Shown in pieces: positions 46,898-58,209 of a DNA stretch of 64,000 bases. The notes beneath the pieces are model-generated. The model was not told the origin of the DNA. It worked only from the letters and a program-made list of their open reading frames with translations, and did no database searches. Made by a program: the position numbers and the translations under genes. Positions within the stretch are counted from its first letter, which is position 1. Every line of letters starts with the position of its first letter. This DNA comes from Porphyra umbilicalis (Eukaryota > Rhodophyta > Bangiophyceae > Bangiales > Bangiaceae). The DNA is taken from NCBI GenBank assembly GCA_002049455.2, contig KV918794.1, forward strand, positions 248,001-312,000, read 5' to 3'.

Positions 46898-49800
46898 ATG
46901 TCGTTCCCTTCCTCCTCTGTCTCCAACTCGCGCGTGACGTTTGTGTTGCGCTGTGCAACCGAGTTCGGTCAACGGTGCGTTTTTCTTGCGCCTCGCATCC
47001 GCCGCCCATTGCGTCTCGGGCACCGGCGTGGAACAATGGCCCTGGTTCGCTGCCTGGAAGCAGGGTCTGCGGTTGCTACTTGGTCCCCATCACGCTGTTG
47101 GTGGATGCACCAGTCATCCTTCTGTGTCGGACGGTTTAGAGGTGGCGTCGAATGCCATTTCCCAGAACGGGGGTGCCTGCGTGTGCTTCCCCTCGTTCTA
47201 GTATTCCTTGGGCCCTGTTCTTGAGGCGGCATGGGCACTGGCGACCGCGTGTACTGACTTAACATCTGTATTCTACTCTTGGCTGATCTCGGATCTGTTG
47301 TGGTATTGGTGTGCGCGCTCGCAGGGTGCGTGTCATTGGAAATGACTCGCGTCTCGGTGGCTGGGACCCGCGTCGTGGCGTGGAGCTGACAACCTCGACG
47401 GGTGCGTGGCCATCATGGCGCGTCTCCGTTGACCTTCCCGCCGGACACAAGGTGGAGTACAAGTACGTCGTGCTGCAGAGCAACCCCAGCGCCCTCGCCG
47501 GTGACACCCTCGTGGTCGGCAGCCCTGACGGCCCCGGTATGAAAGCGCCCACGCCTATTGCTGGGGGAGGCGCAGAGGGCAGCGGCTCGGGTAGCAGCGC
47601 GGGCATCCTCAGTCCCGAGTCGGTGGACGGCACCATGCAATGGGAGCTCTTTGAAGAGAACCGCACCCTCACCACCCGCTCCGGCCAGATGATCGTGAAC
47701 GACGGGGAGTTTGGGAAGTGGAACGACAAGGAAGAAGGTCGAGTCAAGTGCTTTCTCACGACGGACGAGGGGTTTGGCGATTCCATCGAGAGCTTGGTCA
47801 TCGTGCTTTACCGTCTGCCCATCATTTCGAAGCGCGACCACACTACGGGGGCGTGGGACTTCAAGTGGGATGACGACGCCCTGTACCTCACGTCGACAGG
47901 CTTGCGAAAGGGCCTGGAGCAGCTCAAGGTGGCGCCCCTGTGGGTCGGCATCCTAAACTCGGATGAGGAGGTGCCGATGCGAGAGCGAGACGGTGTGGCC
48001 GACCGTCTGCTGGAGGAGTTTAACTGCGTTCCGGTCTTCATCCCGCACGATACGCTCAAGCAGTTCTATGAGGGCTTCTGCAAGGGCGTCTTGTGGCCGC
48101 TCTTCCACATGGTGTCTACGGCAACAGACCACACGCAGCACACTACTCGCTTCGATGACCGGCTCTGGCGGGTGTACATGAACGTCAACCGGATGTTCCG
48201 AGACAAGGTGGTTGAGGTGTACGACGGCGACCGGCAGCTGATTTGGGTGCACGATTATCACCTGATGTTGCTGCCTCAGGCGCTGCGCTCGCGCTTATCG
48301 GGGGTGAAGATTGGCTTTTTCCTGCACATCCCGTGGCCCTCCTCGGAGGTCTATCGTGTGCTTCCGTGGCGGAACGAGCTTCTCAAGGGTATGCTATCGG
48401 CCACCCTGCTCGGCTTCCACCTGTTTGACTATGCTCGTCACTTCCTCTCCGCGTGCGTGCGGCTGCTCAATCTCGAGCATGAGGCCAACCGGGGCTCGCT
48501 TGGCCTCGAGTACGACGGTCGCCACGTCATGCTGCGCGTCAGCCACATCGGCGTCGACCCCGAACGCTTCTCCGAGGGCCTCAACGAATCGTCTCTGGCT
48601 GACCGGGTGGCCGAGTTCAAGCAGCGGTTTGCTGACTGCATGGTCCTCGGCGCAGTGGACGACTTGGATCTGATCAAGGGGATCTCTCTCAAATTGTTGG
48701 GATTCCAGCGGTACCTGGACACTGCGCCTAACATGCGGGGAAAGGTCGTGCTTGTGCAAGTGGCCATCCCCAAGGCCGCCCGCGTCAAGGAGTCGGTCCG
48801 CAACGAGATCCGGGAGCTGGTGGCCGCCATCAACGATAAGCACGGTGACGGGTCGGGAAGGCGACCAGTGTGGTACCTGGAGGAGAGCATCAGCTTTGAG
48901 AGCCGCCTGGCCCTGTACAGCATCATGGACGCGCTGGTGCTGACACCCATCCGAGACGGCCTCAACCTCATCCCGTACGAGTACATCGTGTCGACCTCGG
49001 AGGGCAAGGGTCAGCTTGTCCTCTCGGAGTTTACGGGCTGCTCCAGGGCACTCTCCTCGGCCGTGCGTGTCAACCCGTGGGACATTGAGGAGCTGCGCGG
49101 CGTGCTGGACATGGTCGTACAAAAGGCTCTCAGCAAGGCGCCCGAAGTGGAGCTCAAGCGTCGGGCCGACAAGTCGTACGTGTCGGCCCACTCGTCCCAG
49201 CAATGGGCGCAATCCTTTCTGCACGATCTGAAGGAGGCGTCGGAGCCAGCACGGGCGGTCGTGAAGGTCGGTCCGCTCGCCGGTCTGCCGGGCGTCCTCA
49301 CGTATGATGAGTTCACCCTCCTCAACCGCTCCTCTGTCCTGCGTGCCTATAAGGCTGCCAAGAGGCGCCTCTTCCTCTTTGACTACGACGGGACGTTGAC
49401 CTCCATCACCGAGCAGTCCTCCCAAATGGCTCACGCGTGGGCGCGGCCGAACGAGAGTGTGGTTGCCAACTTGGACACGCTGTCCAAGGACCCGCTCAAC
49501 GACGTTTACATCATGTCGGGCCGCAAGACGGAGGTACTGGAGGCCGGCCTCAACAACTCCCCCGCCATTGGGATTGCGGCGGAACATGGTTTCTACTTCC
49601 GCAAGAAGAACTCGACAGAGTGGAACAAGCTGCTCGAAGACGCAGACCTGTCGTGGATGGAGCTGGCGTTGCGGATTATGCTCATGTACACCGACCGCAC
49701 AGACGGATCGTACGTGGAGCAGAAGAAGGCGGGCCTCGTGTGGCACTACCTCGACGCGGACCGGGAGTTTGGCTCGTGGCAAGCCAAGGAGATGCGCGAC

Positions 49801-50295
49801 CACCTCGAGTCGCTCCTCTCCCCCTTCTCTGTGCAGGTGGTATCTGGCTACGGGTGGCTTCAGGTCCGGATGTCGGCAATGAACAAGGGCGTCACGGTCG
49901 AGACCATCCTGCGCGACATGCCCGAAGCGCCGGACTTTGTGCTGTGCTGCGGCGACGACCGTACGGACGAGGACATGTTTGCATACCTGGACACCCACCT
50001 GGACCCGTCTGTGAAGCAATTCACCTGTACAGTGGGCGTCAAGCCCAGCCACGCGCGCTACTACCTGCACTCGTCCAACGAGGTCGGCGCGCTGCTCGAG
50101 ACGCTGGTCACCGGGGCTTACCCCCGCGGCGGGCGCTCCCGCCACGGCGGTTCAATGTCCCTGGCCGACATGGTCGCGGACGACGAGCCGAGCCCCCCAC
50201 CGCCGCCGCCGCAGAGCAATAACGGGCCACGGCCGGCGGCCAACTCGTCGGGCCAAAAGAGGCGAGGCCTGGCATCCTCCTTGTCGGGCCTGTAG
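46898..50295 (+). CDS. Trehalose-6-phosphate synthase/phosphatase with N-terminal CBM20
   Basis: Exon 1 (46898-46974) starts MSFPSSSVSNSRVTFVLRC; a 350-nt intron (GTGCGT donor at 46975, CGCAG acceptor ending 47324) joins FGQ-RVRVIGNDSRLGGWDP. Together this is a starch-binding CBM20 domain (about residues 10-100, with LGxW and VEYKYVV). The GT20 trehalose-phosphate synthase domain spans about 170-660 (WVHDYHLMLLP, GFFLHIPWPSSE, LTPIRDGLNLIPYEYI). The HAD-type phosphatase domain spans about 705-935 (FLFDYDGTL, IAAEHGFYFR, CGDDRTDEDMF). Proline/asparagine-rich tail. 1015 residues. The enzyme makes trehalose-6-phosphate from UDP-glucose and glucose-6-phosphate; both phosphatase motifs are intact, but as in class II plant TPS proteins either activity could be reduced. 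CBM20-TPS fusions are known from several algae and oomycetes and suggest a link to floridean/cytosolic starch. Confidence 0.93.
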
Positions 50296-50861
50296 CGGCT
50301 CTGTTATCGTGCGCCTCACCCCCGTTCCCTCTCTTTATCCTGCTCTGGTTGGTGTGCACCCGCTCTGGTTGGCTGCACGGCGTCTGATGGCCGCCTCGTC
50401 TCTATTTGTGTCAGGTTTTTTTCGCTGCGCCGCCCGGCACGGGGCGGCTTGTGGGGGGTGACTTGTGGTGGCCACTGCCGATGTCGACTGGGCCTGGCCG
50501 CGGTCCGGCCATGGGGTTAAAACGCTTCTCTGGGCGTGGGCACCGTAGAATTCTTGCTTTCGTACGCTTCGGACCAGGCGCCCGATCACGAGCGATGCAT
50601 CACCCGACCGCCGAGGAGGAAGATGGGACGAAGGCGAGCGCGAGGCAGTGAGAGGTACAAGCGGCACCCCATATCCAGAGCCGTCTCCCTGTGCCCATTG
50701 GCGGCCGCACCCGGACATGGAATCCGCCACACCGGCCTTGCGCTGTGCGCGTCGGCGCCACCGCCGGCGCGCACGCGGTCGGCGGCCGCGGCACTGAGAG
50801 CGGGAGACGCTGCCGCATTGTGGCACCCGTGCACCCCAACAGACGGTACACCAGCGGCCTG
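50296..50861. other. Convergent 3' region after the trehalose gene
   Basis: About 570 bp without recognisable genes, between the trehalose gene stop and the presumed stop of the PRKRIP1-like gene. Confidence 0.35.
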
Positions 50862-51569
50862 TCATTGACCCGCCCTACCTTCCCCGTCGACGGCTCCTCC
50901 CTCGGCAGCCACTGCCTCCTCACCATCCCCGTCCATGGCTTTGCCGCCGCCGACCTCCCCGGCGGTAGCCTCCTCCCCCGCAGCCGCCTCGTCGGCCGCC
51001 TCGTCTGCCGCACCCGCCCCGCCGCCGACGGCCGCACTCTCGGCCGCCACCCCACCGCCGTGGTCCCGAGCGCCGGTCTCTTCCCGCACCGCCGCGGTGC
51101 CCCCCCCCCCCCCCCCCCAACCGACCACCCTCCTCCACCCCCTCCTCCCCATCCGTCTCGTCGGCGGCGGCACCCCCCCCCGCCCCAGACGCGGCTGGCA
51201 CCGGCCGCCCCCCCCCCCCGCCGCCGCCACCGCCCCCCCCCCCCCACCGCCGTCGCCGCCGCCGCCGCCTGCTTTTGCCGCTTGCGCCCCCGCGAGCGCT
51301 CCTTCTTCCGCGCCCGCTTGGCCGCCCGCCCCCGCGCCCGCCCGTCGGCGGCGGCCGCCCGCCCCGCGGCGGTCGCCGCGTAGGCCGCGTCCGCCGCCGC
51401 GTCGGTGGCGGCGGCGACCATGCCCGCAATGCGCGCCTGCTCCCGCCGCCGCTGGTGGCGGTACACGTGAAAGTCGCCGCTGCCGGCGCCGGCCGTGGAG
51501 CCCGCCACGTTTTGCGCGTCGTGGGAGGTTGGCACGGGGGGGGGGGGGGGGGGGGTCGCCGGGCGCCAT
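50862..51569 (-). CDS. PRKRIP1-like spliceosomal / dsRNA-binding protein
   Basis: The recognisable core is NVAGSTAGAGSGDFHVYRHQ followed by RRREQARIAGM and, later, RAAKRARKKERSRGRKRQKQ. This corresponds to the [20 protein letters not shown] motif and basic helix of PRKR-interacting protein 1, known as a component of the catalytic spliceosome. The best start is ATG 51569 (MAPGD then a proline run). The frame must shift by one base in the C run at about 51537-51556 to enter the core frame. The C-terminus is uncertain: an acidic tail (DEAADEAAAGEEATAGEV) in the starting frame ends at 50862, so a second one-base change is implied in one of the G/C runs between about 51050 and 51270. Domain identification is good; the exact gene model is not. 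Confidence 0.62.
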   Translation of the reverse strand: MAPGDPPPPPPRANLPRRAKRGGLHGRRRQRRLSRVPPPAAAGAGAHCGHGRRRHRRGGGRGLRGDRRGAGGRRRRAGAGAGGQAGAEEGALAGAQAAKAGGGGGDGGGGGGAVAAAGGGGGRCQPRLGRGGVPPPTRRMGRRGWRRVVGWGGGGGGTAAVREETGARDHGGGVAAESAAVGGGAGAADEAADEAAAGEEATAGEVGGGKAMDGDGEEAVAAEGGAVDGEGRAGQ

Positions 51570-52372
51570 GGCGGGGGGCGGGCGGGGGGGGGGGGGGGGG
51601 GGGGGGAGGGCGCGACGCCGCCACCGGCAGTCGGATGGCCGGTGGCGGATCACGGCGGGGCGGGCGGGGCGCAGGGCGGGGGGGCGGCGGCGCACACAGG
51701 GGAGTGCGGTGGTGGTTGGGGGCGTGGGCACGGTGCGCAGCGACCGCGCGGGTGAGCCAGAGTTTGTAGGCGCGACGAGGTGGAGACGCTGCGTCGGATT
51801 GGGGTCGCCACCAACGCGCGCGGCACCAAGACACGTGGTGATCCAGCCGCCCACGTCAGACACTTAGGTGGGTCTGCGTCGGAACCGCGATGAATAATTA
51901 TGACGAGTTGCCTGTTCGTGGCGGGTGTTGGATTACAGCCATGACCTGGCGATCGCGGTGCACCCTTTTTCAAAAAAAAGTCGCCGGGCGGGTGCCGCGC
52001 CATCGCGGCCCAATCGGCGGCCGCCTTCCCGCCATCCCCGTCCGTCGCCGGGCACGACGCGCGGCGCCGGGGCCGTCGCCCGCCGCGTCCTCGCTGTCGC
52101 CCGCGCGTCGGCGGGTGCCCACCCCCCCCCCGCGCCCCACCCTCGACGCCTCCCACGCCGCTCGGCGGTGCGGCCCCCGCCCTCGGCGACCGCTGTGACG
52201 GTCGCCGCCCGCCACGGTCGCCGCCCGTGGCCGCCACCCCCACCGCCCCCGCGCTCGACGGCACGGGCCGTGGTCCCCCCCCGTCTTGACCGCCCCCCCC
52301 CCCCCCCCCCCCCCCCCCCTCCCTCGGTCCGGCCCCCCGCGGCGCCGCCTCCCCCCCCCCCCCCCCGCCACC
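51570..52372. other. Divergent intergenic region between PRKRIP1-like and LCB1 genes
   Basis: Very long C and G homopolymers (51580-51610 and 52290-52370) dominate; the central part (51860-51990) is less biased. Both genes' promoters should lie here. No gene supported. Confidence 0.4.
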
Positions 52373-52656
52373 ATGGCCACCCCCGCCATCACCCCCGTCG
52401 TCGGCTCCCTCGTGTCGGCCGCCGGCGGCCTCGTGCGCGCGTGGGTGTCGATGGACCCGGTGCACCACGGCCTCGAGGTGCTCTTCCTCGTCCTCGCCGC
52501 CCACCTCGCCACCCAGTCCGCCTACGCCCCGTCGCGGCGGCGGCGGTGGCTCCCGCGCCTGGGGGAACTCCTCGGCCGCCGCCGCCGTCGGGGGGGGGGG
52601 GGGGGCCCGCCGCCCGTGGCGCCGTCGACAGACGCGACGCGCGCGGCGGCGGCGGT

Positions 52657-52694
<38 letters not shown>

Positions 52695-54797
52695 GCGGCG
52701 GGCGCGGCGGCGCCCCCTCACCGACGCGGAAATCGGGGACCGCCTCGCCACGTGGGCGCCCGACGCGCTGCACGTGGACACCAACGACGCGCGGACGGCG
52801 GGCGGCCGCGCCGCCGCCGCCGCCGCCATTGCGTCGACGGTCGCGTCCGAGGCGGCCGCCGCCGCCCGCACGCCCGTCTTGTTGTCCCCCCCCGGCCCGA
52901 CCGTCACGGTGCGGGCGGCGGCGGTCGGCGGCGGCGGCGGCGCCCCCCCCCTCGGCGGCGTCACCAACCTCGCGTCGTTCAACTACCAGAGCTTGGCCGC
53001 CCACCCCGCCGTCACGGGCGCCTGTCGGGCGACGCTGGGGGCCCTCGGGTGTGGCTCGTGTGGGCCGCGCGGCTTTTACGGCACCGCCACGCCGCACCTG
53101 CTCGCCGAGGCGGCGCTCGCGCGGCACGCGCGGAGCCGCGACGCCATCCTCTACTCGTTTGGGGGGGCGACCGCCTCGTCGGCGGTCCCCGCCTTTTGCA
53201 AGCGCGGCGACGTGTGCGTGGCGGACGCGGGCGTCGGGCCGGATTTGGTGCGGGGGATGGTCCTCTCGCGCGCAACGATTGTGTGGTTTCCCCACGGGGA
53301 TATGGGCGCCCTCGAGGCCGCGCTCGCGGCGGTGACGGGGGGGGTGCCGGCGGCGGTGGGGGCGGCGGCGGCGGCGGTGGCGGCGGTGGGGGCGGCGGCG
53401 GCGGGGGGGGTGGCGCCGTCCGCCGCCGCAGCGCCCGCGGCGGCGGCGGCGGCGCCACGACGCAGCGCCGCTTCATCGTCACGGAAGCCGTGTCGTCGAC
53501 GTATGGGGACGTGCTGCCGCTCGGCCACGTCGTGGCCCTCCGCCGCGCCTACCGCTTCCGCCTCATCCTCGACGAGTCCCACTCGCTCGGCGTCCTCGGC
53601 GACGGGGGCGGGGGGCTCCTCGCCGCGGCGGGCGTGGCGTCGTCTGACGTGGACGTGCGCGTGGCGGACCTCGGCGCCGCCTTTGGGACGGTTGGGGGGG
53701 TGTGCGTCGGCGCCGAGCCGGCGGTTGTTGACCACCAGCGCCTCTCTGGGGCGGGCTACTGCTTCTCCGCCGCCCAGCCGCCCTTCCTCGCCACCGCCGT
53801 GGTGGCCGTCACCGACATCCTCGCGGCCGACGGCACGGCGCGCGTCGGCCGCCTCGGCCGCAACGTCGCGGCGCTGCGCGGGCGCCTCACAGCCGCGGGC
53901 GTCCTCCCCCCGGGGTGGGTCGTGCACGGCGGCACGGGCGGCTCGGCGTTGCTCTTTATCCGCCGCGCGGCAACGGCAGCGGCGGCGGCAGCCGCCGCCG
54001 CCGCCGCCGCCGACGAGGAGGAGGACGACGACGACGATGCCACCGCCGCCGACGGCAGCGGCAGCGGCAGCAGCAGCGGGGACGACGACGGGCGGCCGCC
54101 ACCGAGCCCGGTGCGGCCGGGCGTGACGGGCGGGGGGATTGTTAGCGGCGGCTCCGCGGTGGCGGGGGGGCGGGGGACCCCCCGCGGCGGCGGCGGCAGC
54201 GGCGGCGGCGGCGGCGGCGGCGGCGGGCGCGGCGGCAGCAGCGGCAGCGGCAGCAGCGGCAGCGACGGCGGCGGCAGCGGCGGCAGCGGCGGCGGCGGCG
54301 GCGGCGGGCGCGCCCCGACCGACCGCGCGCTCGCCGCCGCCGCCGCGCGGCGCGCCGAGGAGGCGGCGCTCGACGCGGTGGCGGCGCGCCTGCTGACTGC
54401 GGGCGTCTTTGTGGCCGTCCCAAAGTACGTTGGTGGGGAGCTGACGGCGCCGCCGCCGGCGCTGCGCCTGGCGGTGCAAGTCGACCACGAGGCGCGGGCG
54501 CTGGTGGCGGCGGCCGACGCCATTGGCGCCGCGTTGGCGGGGATGGGGGGGGGGAGCCGCCGCTGGGCAGCGTGTAGGCGGGCGATTGGCAGGGGGCTGG
54601 GGGGGGGGGTGGGGGTTCGACAGAGACTCCATGACAACCTTTTTTTTTTCGACCTCTGCGACGTCAATAGCTGTGCGCGTCGGCACCGAGGTCGCGAGGT
54701 GGCAGAGTGTGCCGCGCGCTCCAGGTATGGGGTGATGGACGGGGGCGACCAAAACACAGAGAGTGACAGCCAGAGGCCAACATTACTAAACACATGA
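52373..54797 (+). CDS. LCB1: Serine palmitoyltransferase subunit LCB1 (non-catalytic)
   Basis: LCB1 pairs with LCB2 in the ER to condense serine and palmitoyl-CoA, the first step of sphingolipid synthesis. ATG 52373 begins MATPAITPVV and a membrane helix (GLEVLFLVLAAHLA). The fold-type I core follows: LASFNYQSLAAHPAV, GCGSCGPRGFYGTATPHLLAE, DAILYSFGGATASSAVPAF, DESHSLGVLG and DHQRLSGAGYCFSAAQPP, the last being an LCB1 hallmark. The PLP lysine is absent, as expected for LCB1. Two one-base frame changes coincide with G runs (about 52587-52603 and 53335-53420); all three segments match the family. An unusual Asp/Ser/Gly-rich insertion fills about 53975-54315. Homology ends at about 54545; a G run there could hide a nearer stop at 54575-54577, so the last 70 codons may not be real. 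Confidence 0.9.
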
Positions 54798-54915
54798 GAC
54801 GGAGCACCACGCACACTCTTCACAGGTGGGACTCCCTCCCCCCGACCCAGTGTAAAATAGACGGAAATGCAGGCGAGAAGCAACACACAAAAAACAAAAA
54901 TCCAACACCCCCACC

Positions 54916-57900
54916 CTAAGCCTCCGCAACCACATTGTTGAGCTTCAAGTTGAGGCCGCCTTCGTTGGCCTTCTTGAGCGCCTCCGCGCCACCAACGACG
55001 ACCACGTTGCCCTTGGCGTTGACCTCCTCGAGGGCCTCGCCGAGCTCGTGAAAGTCCTTGACGGTCGCGTCGAGCACCTGCTCGCGGCGGCCCTGGCGGA
55101 ACTCGTCCGTCTCCTTGGTCAACAGCCGCACGGAGGAGGCAAAGCCCTTGGCGTCGGGCAGCTGGTAGCTGTCGAGCGCGCCAATCATGCCAATGACCGA
55201 CTTGGTCATTTCCTCATCCGTCAGGTCGACGGAGCGGAGCCACGCGGCGGCGCCCTTGTACGATTGGATGGTGCCCTCCACGTTGGGGTCCCGGTACGAG
55301 AGGTAGGCAAACTGGCCCGAGCGGGCGTCAAGGCGGCAAAAGCCACCATACGCGCCGCCCTGCACGCGCACCGTGTCCCACAAGTAGCTCGTGCCGAGGT
55401 GCTTGGCGGCCAGCGAGTGCGCGCCGGTCGGGCGGAAGCCGAGGTCGCACAAGTTGGTCGCGAGGCCCACATAGTTGACCGTCGACGGGACAATAATGCC
55501 CTCATTGACGGCCGGCAGCAGTGGCGTCTTGACCGTCCACGGGGAGCCCGACCCCGACGGGTGCGCCGGCAACGCCGTCACAAACGACTCGATCGATGGG
55601 CGGACGGTGCGGTAGTCATCGGCAGTCGTGGTCACGTTGATGAGGAGGTCCTCCTGCGAGACGACCGAGTCGAGGATAGCCCGCATGTCGGCCTGCACCG
55701 ACGGCCAGTCGCTGTCAATGCGCTTGAGCAGCGACCGCACGGCAACCAGGTAATCAATGCCGCCCATCTGCTCGTCCGCCCACGAGCCTGCGCGGTTCAT
55801 GGCGTTGAGGCGCGTGGCAGCAACCGTGTGACCCGAGCCGGCAATGCCCGACTCGAGGCCCGACCGCTCCTCAATGAGCAGCTGCCGCAGGCGCTCCTTG
55901 TTGCTCACGTCCACGTCGAGGAGGATCTCGCGGGCGAGGTCGAGGAGCTTGGGGATCTGAGACACCATGCCCTTGCCGCGGACAATCAGGCGGGACATGG
56001 CCGGGCCATTGCCGTCGGCCGACACCATCTGCGTGATGAACGTCGACGAGCGCAGGCCGCCCGTCTCGCGCCCAATCTCCTGCTGCAGCGACACAAAGTC
56101 GCGCTTGGTCGTCCCGAGCTCGGTGAGGGAGCCGGAAAAGATGCTCATCAGCGGCAGCAGCCGGGCGGGGAGCTTGTCCATCGACAGCATCATGTCAAAG
56201 TAGACGACGCCATTGGTGAAGAGCGGGTGGTTCAGGACCGTCGCCCCCGACGAGCCAATCGTCTCCTTCTCGTATGACACCGTCTTGGCAGCACGGTTCA
56301 GGTCCTTGCGCGTGAGCGTCGGGATGGTTGCGAGCGCCTCGGGCGCATCAACGGCCGCCTGCTTGGCCTTGAGGCGCAGCGTCGAGTCGACAATGTTTTG
56401 GCGGTCCGCGTCGGTAAAGCCCTTGGTCACCGCGGCAATGCGCGCCTGCTCCGCCGCATCCTCCTTGGCAGTGTACTGCTCGTCGGGCGTCAGCAACAGG
56501 CTCGCACGGTGGGTGTTGTTGAGGAAGTACTCCTTGGCAAGGTCCTGGAAGACGGGCTTGCCCGCCGCCAGGTCCGCCTTGAGCGCTGCCAGCGGGGCCT
56601 CAAACTTGAGCGCCTGCAGCGGGTCCGCGTCGTGCAGCCACGTGGTCATGGCGCGGAGCATAAAGGAGAGCCCCTTGGGGAAGGACCCCGTGTTGTTCTC
56701 CCGCAGACGGAACTCAATGGTGTTGAGGCTCGCGTCAATCATCTCCTTGGAGAAGCCCTCGTCGGCAACCTTTTGCAGCACGTCCGTGACAATGGCCTCC
56801 ATCTTGGCCTGCCCGTCCGACTTCATGCCCTTCAAGCCGACCGAGAAGGACATTTGGCGGAGATCCATCTCCAAGCCACCACCGACCACGTCCTCGCCCA
56901 GCTGCGAGTCTGTCAGCGCCTTGCGGAGCGGGCTCGCCGACATGGCCAAGAGGATGTGGTTGAGCACAGACAGTTCGAGCAGCTTCTCCGGCTCAGTCGA
57001 GTCGATCGGCGTCAGCAGCCAGTTGACCGTCGCCATGTACTTGGACGTCAGGTCGCCCGAACCCGCGTCATAGTCAAACGAAAAGTTGCGGGGCGCGTCC
57101 CACCGCTTTTGCAGGTCAATGTGGCTGTCCACGGGGGAGGCGTCGAATTCGGCGAGGAACTCATTGGCCTTGGTCAACCGCTTCTCCTCCGCATCGTCGC
57201 CATAAAACCACATGCGCGCGTTGGACGGGTGGTAGTAGCGGGCGTGGAAGCCCGAAAACTGCTCCCACGTCAGGTCTGGGATGTTGCGCGGGTGGCCCCC
57301 CGACTCGACGCCGTACGTGTTGTCTGGGAAGAGCACACGCTGCGAGTACTCGCCGAGCACCCGGTCGGGCGACGAATAGGCGCCCTTCATCTCATTGTAG
57401 ACGACGCCCTTGATCGACACGGGCCCCGACGCCGAGTCGGCCTCCAGGTGGTGGCCCTCCTGCGCGAGCGTGTCGGGCGTGAGGCGCGGATGAAACACCG
57501 CGTCCATGTACACGTCGACCAGGTTGTAGAAATCCTGCTCGTTGCACGACGCCACCGGGTAGCACGTCTTGTCCGGATACGTAAAAGCGTTGAGGAAGGT
57601 GTTGAGGGACCCCTTCATCAGCTCCACAAACGGCTCCTTGACGGGGTACTTGCGGCTGCCGCACAACACCGAGTGCTCGAGCACGTGCGGCACGCCCGTG
57701 CTGTCGGTCGGGGGCGTGCGAAAGACGACCCCAAACGTCTTGTTCTCATCCCCATTGAGCACCGACATGAGCTGCGTGCCCGTGCCCTGGTGCTTCCACA
57801 CCCGCACCGTCGACGCCATCTCCTTCACATACTCCTCCCGCTCGAGGGCAAAGCCAGAGACGACATCACCGACCGACCGGGGGGTCACCGCGACCGTGTC

Positions 57901-58209
57901 GGCGGGCGTGGGCGCAGACGCAACCATGCGCGGGGTGGCGGCGGCGGCCGCCGCAGCCGCGGGTGCCGCCCCCGCCGCTGCGGTCGCGTGCGTCCGCAGC
58001 GGCGCGCCGCGAAAGGTCGATACCGCCGCCGAGGCGGCCGCGACCGACGGCCGCAGCGATGACGCGGCGGCGGTTGCCGACCGGCGCGTGGCGGCGCCGA
58101 CGCGGCCGGCGCCGACCGTCGGGACAAAGGCCATGACGGGCGTGCGGGGGGGGGATACGCGGTACAACAGGCCGACGCGCAGAGTCCGCGCGGCCAGGGC
58201 CGGGAGCAT
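54916..58209 (-). CDS. PREP: Presequence protease PreP (M16C metalloprotease)
   Basis: PreP degrades cleaved transit peptides inside mitochondria and plastids. The ATG at 58209 (MLPALAARTLRVGLLYRVSP) is chosen because upstream in-frame codons contain no ATG; it gives 1097 residues. Residues 1-105 are rich in Ala, Arg, Ser and Thr and form a dual-type organelle presequence. The inverted zinc motif HVLEH lies at about residue 175 in VPHVLEHSVLCGSRKYP, followed by GSLNTFLNAFTYPDKTCYPV, and the remaining M16C domains run to the C-terminus (GGAYGGFCRLDARSGQFAYL, LSYRDPN). The length matches the family (about 1000 plus presequence). No intron or frame problem is seen. It converges with LCB1, with 118 bp between. 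Confidence 0.96.
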   Translation of the reverse strand: MLPALAARTLRVGLLYRVSPPRTPVMAFVPTVGAGRVGAATRRSATAAASSLRPSVAAASAAVSTFRGAPLRTHATAAAGAAPAAAAAAAATPRMVASAPTPADTVAVTPRSVGDVVSGFALEREEYVKEMASTVRVWKHQGTGTQLMSVLNGDENKTFGVVFRTPPTDSTGVPHVLEHSVLCGSRKYPVKEPFVELMKGSLNTFLNAFTYPDKTCYPVASCNEQDFYNLVDVYMDAVFHPRLTPDTLAQEGHHLEADSASGPVSIKGVVYNEMKGAYSSPDRVLGEYSQRVLFPDNTYGVESGGHPRNIPDLTWEQFSGFHARYYHPSNARMWFYGDDAEEKRLTKANEFLAEFDASPVDSHIDLQKRWDAPRNFSFDYDAGSGDLTSKYMATVNWLLTPIDSTEPEKLLELSVLNHILLAMSASPLRKALTDSQLGEDVVGGGLEMDLRQMSFSVGLKGMKSDGQAKMEAIVTDVLQKVADEGFSKEMIDASLNTIEFRLRENNTGSFPKGLSFMLRAMTTWLHDADPLQALKFEAPLAALKADLAAGKPVFQDLAKEYFLNNTHRASLLLTPDEQYTAKEDAAEQARIAAVTKGFTDADRQNIVDSTLRLKAKQAAVDAPEALATIPTLTRKDLNRAAKTVSYEKETIGSSGATVLNHPLFTNGVVYFDMMLSMDKLPARLLPLMSIFSGSLTELGTTKRDFVSLQQEIGRETGGLRSSTFITQMVSADGNGPAMSRLIVRGKGMVSQIPKLLDLAREILLDVDVSNKERLRQLLIEERSGLESGIAGSGHTVAATRLNAMNRAGSWADEQMGGIDYLVAVRSLLKRIDSDWPSVQADMRAILDSVVSQEDLLINVTTTADDYRTVRPSIESFVTALPAHPSGSGSPWTVKTPLLPAVNEGIIVPSTVNYVGLATNLCDLGFRPTGAHSLAAKHLGTSYLWDTVRVQGGAYGGFCRLDARSGQFAYLSYRDPNVEGTIQSYKGAAAWLRSVDLTDEEMTKSVIGMIGALDSYQLPDAKGFASSVRLLTKETDEFRQGRREQVLDATVKDFHELGEALEEVNAKGNVVVVGGAEALKKANEGGLNLKLNNVVAEA

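Noticed and set aside
48394-50145. A 583-codon minus-strand open frame
   Set aside because: It is antisense to the trehalose synthase/phosphatase gene and has no conserved motif.
56398-58062. A 554-codon plus-strand open frame
   Set aside because: Antisense shadow of PreP.
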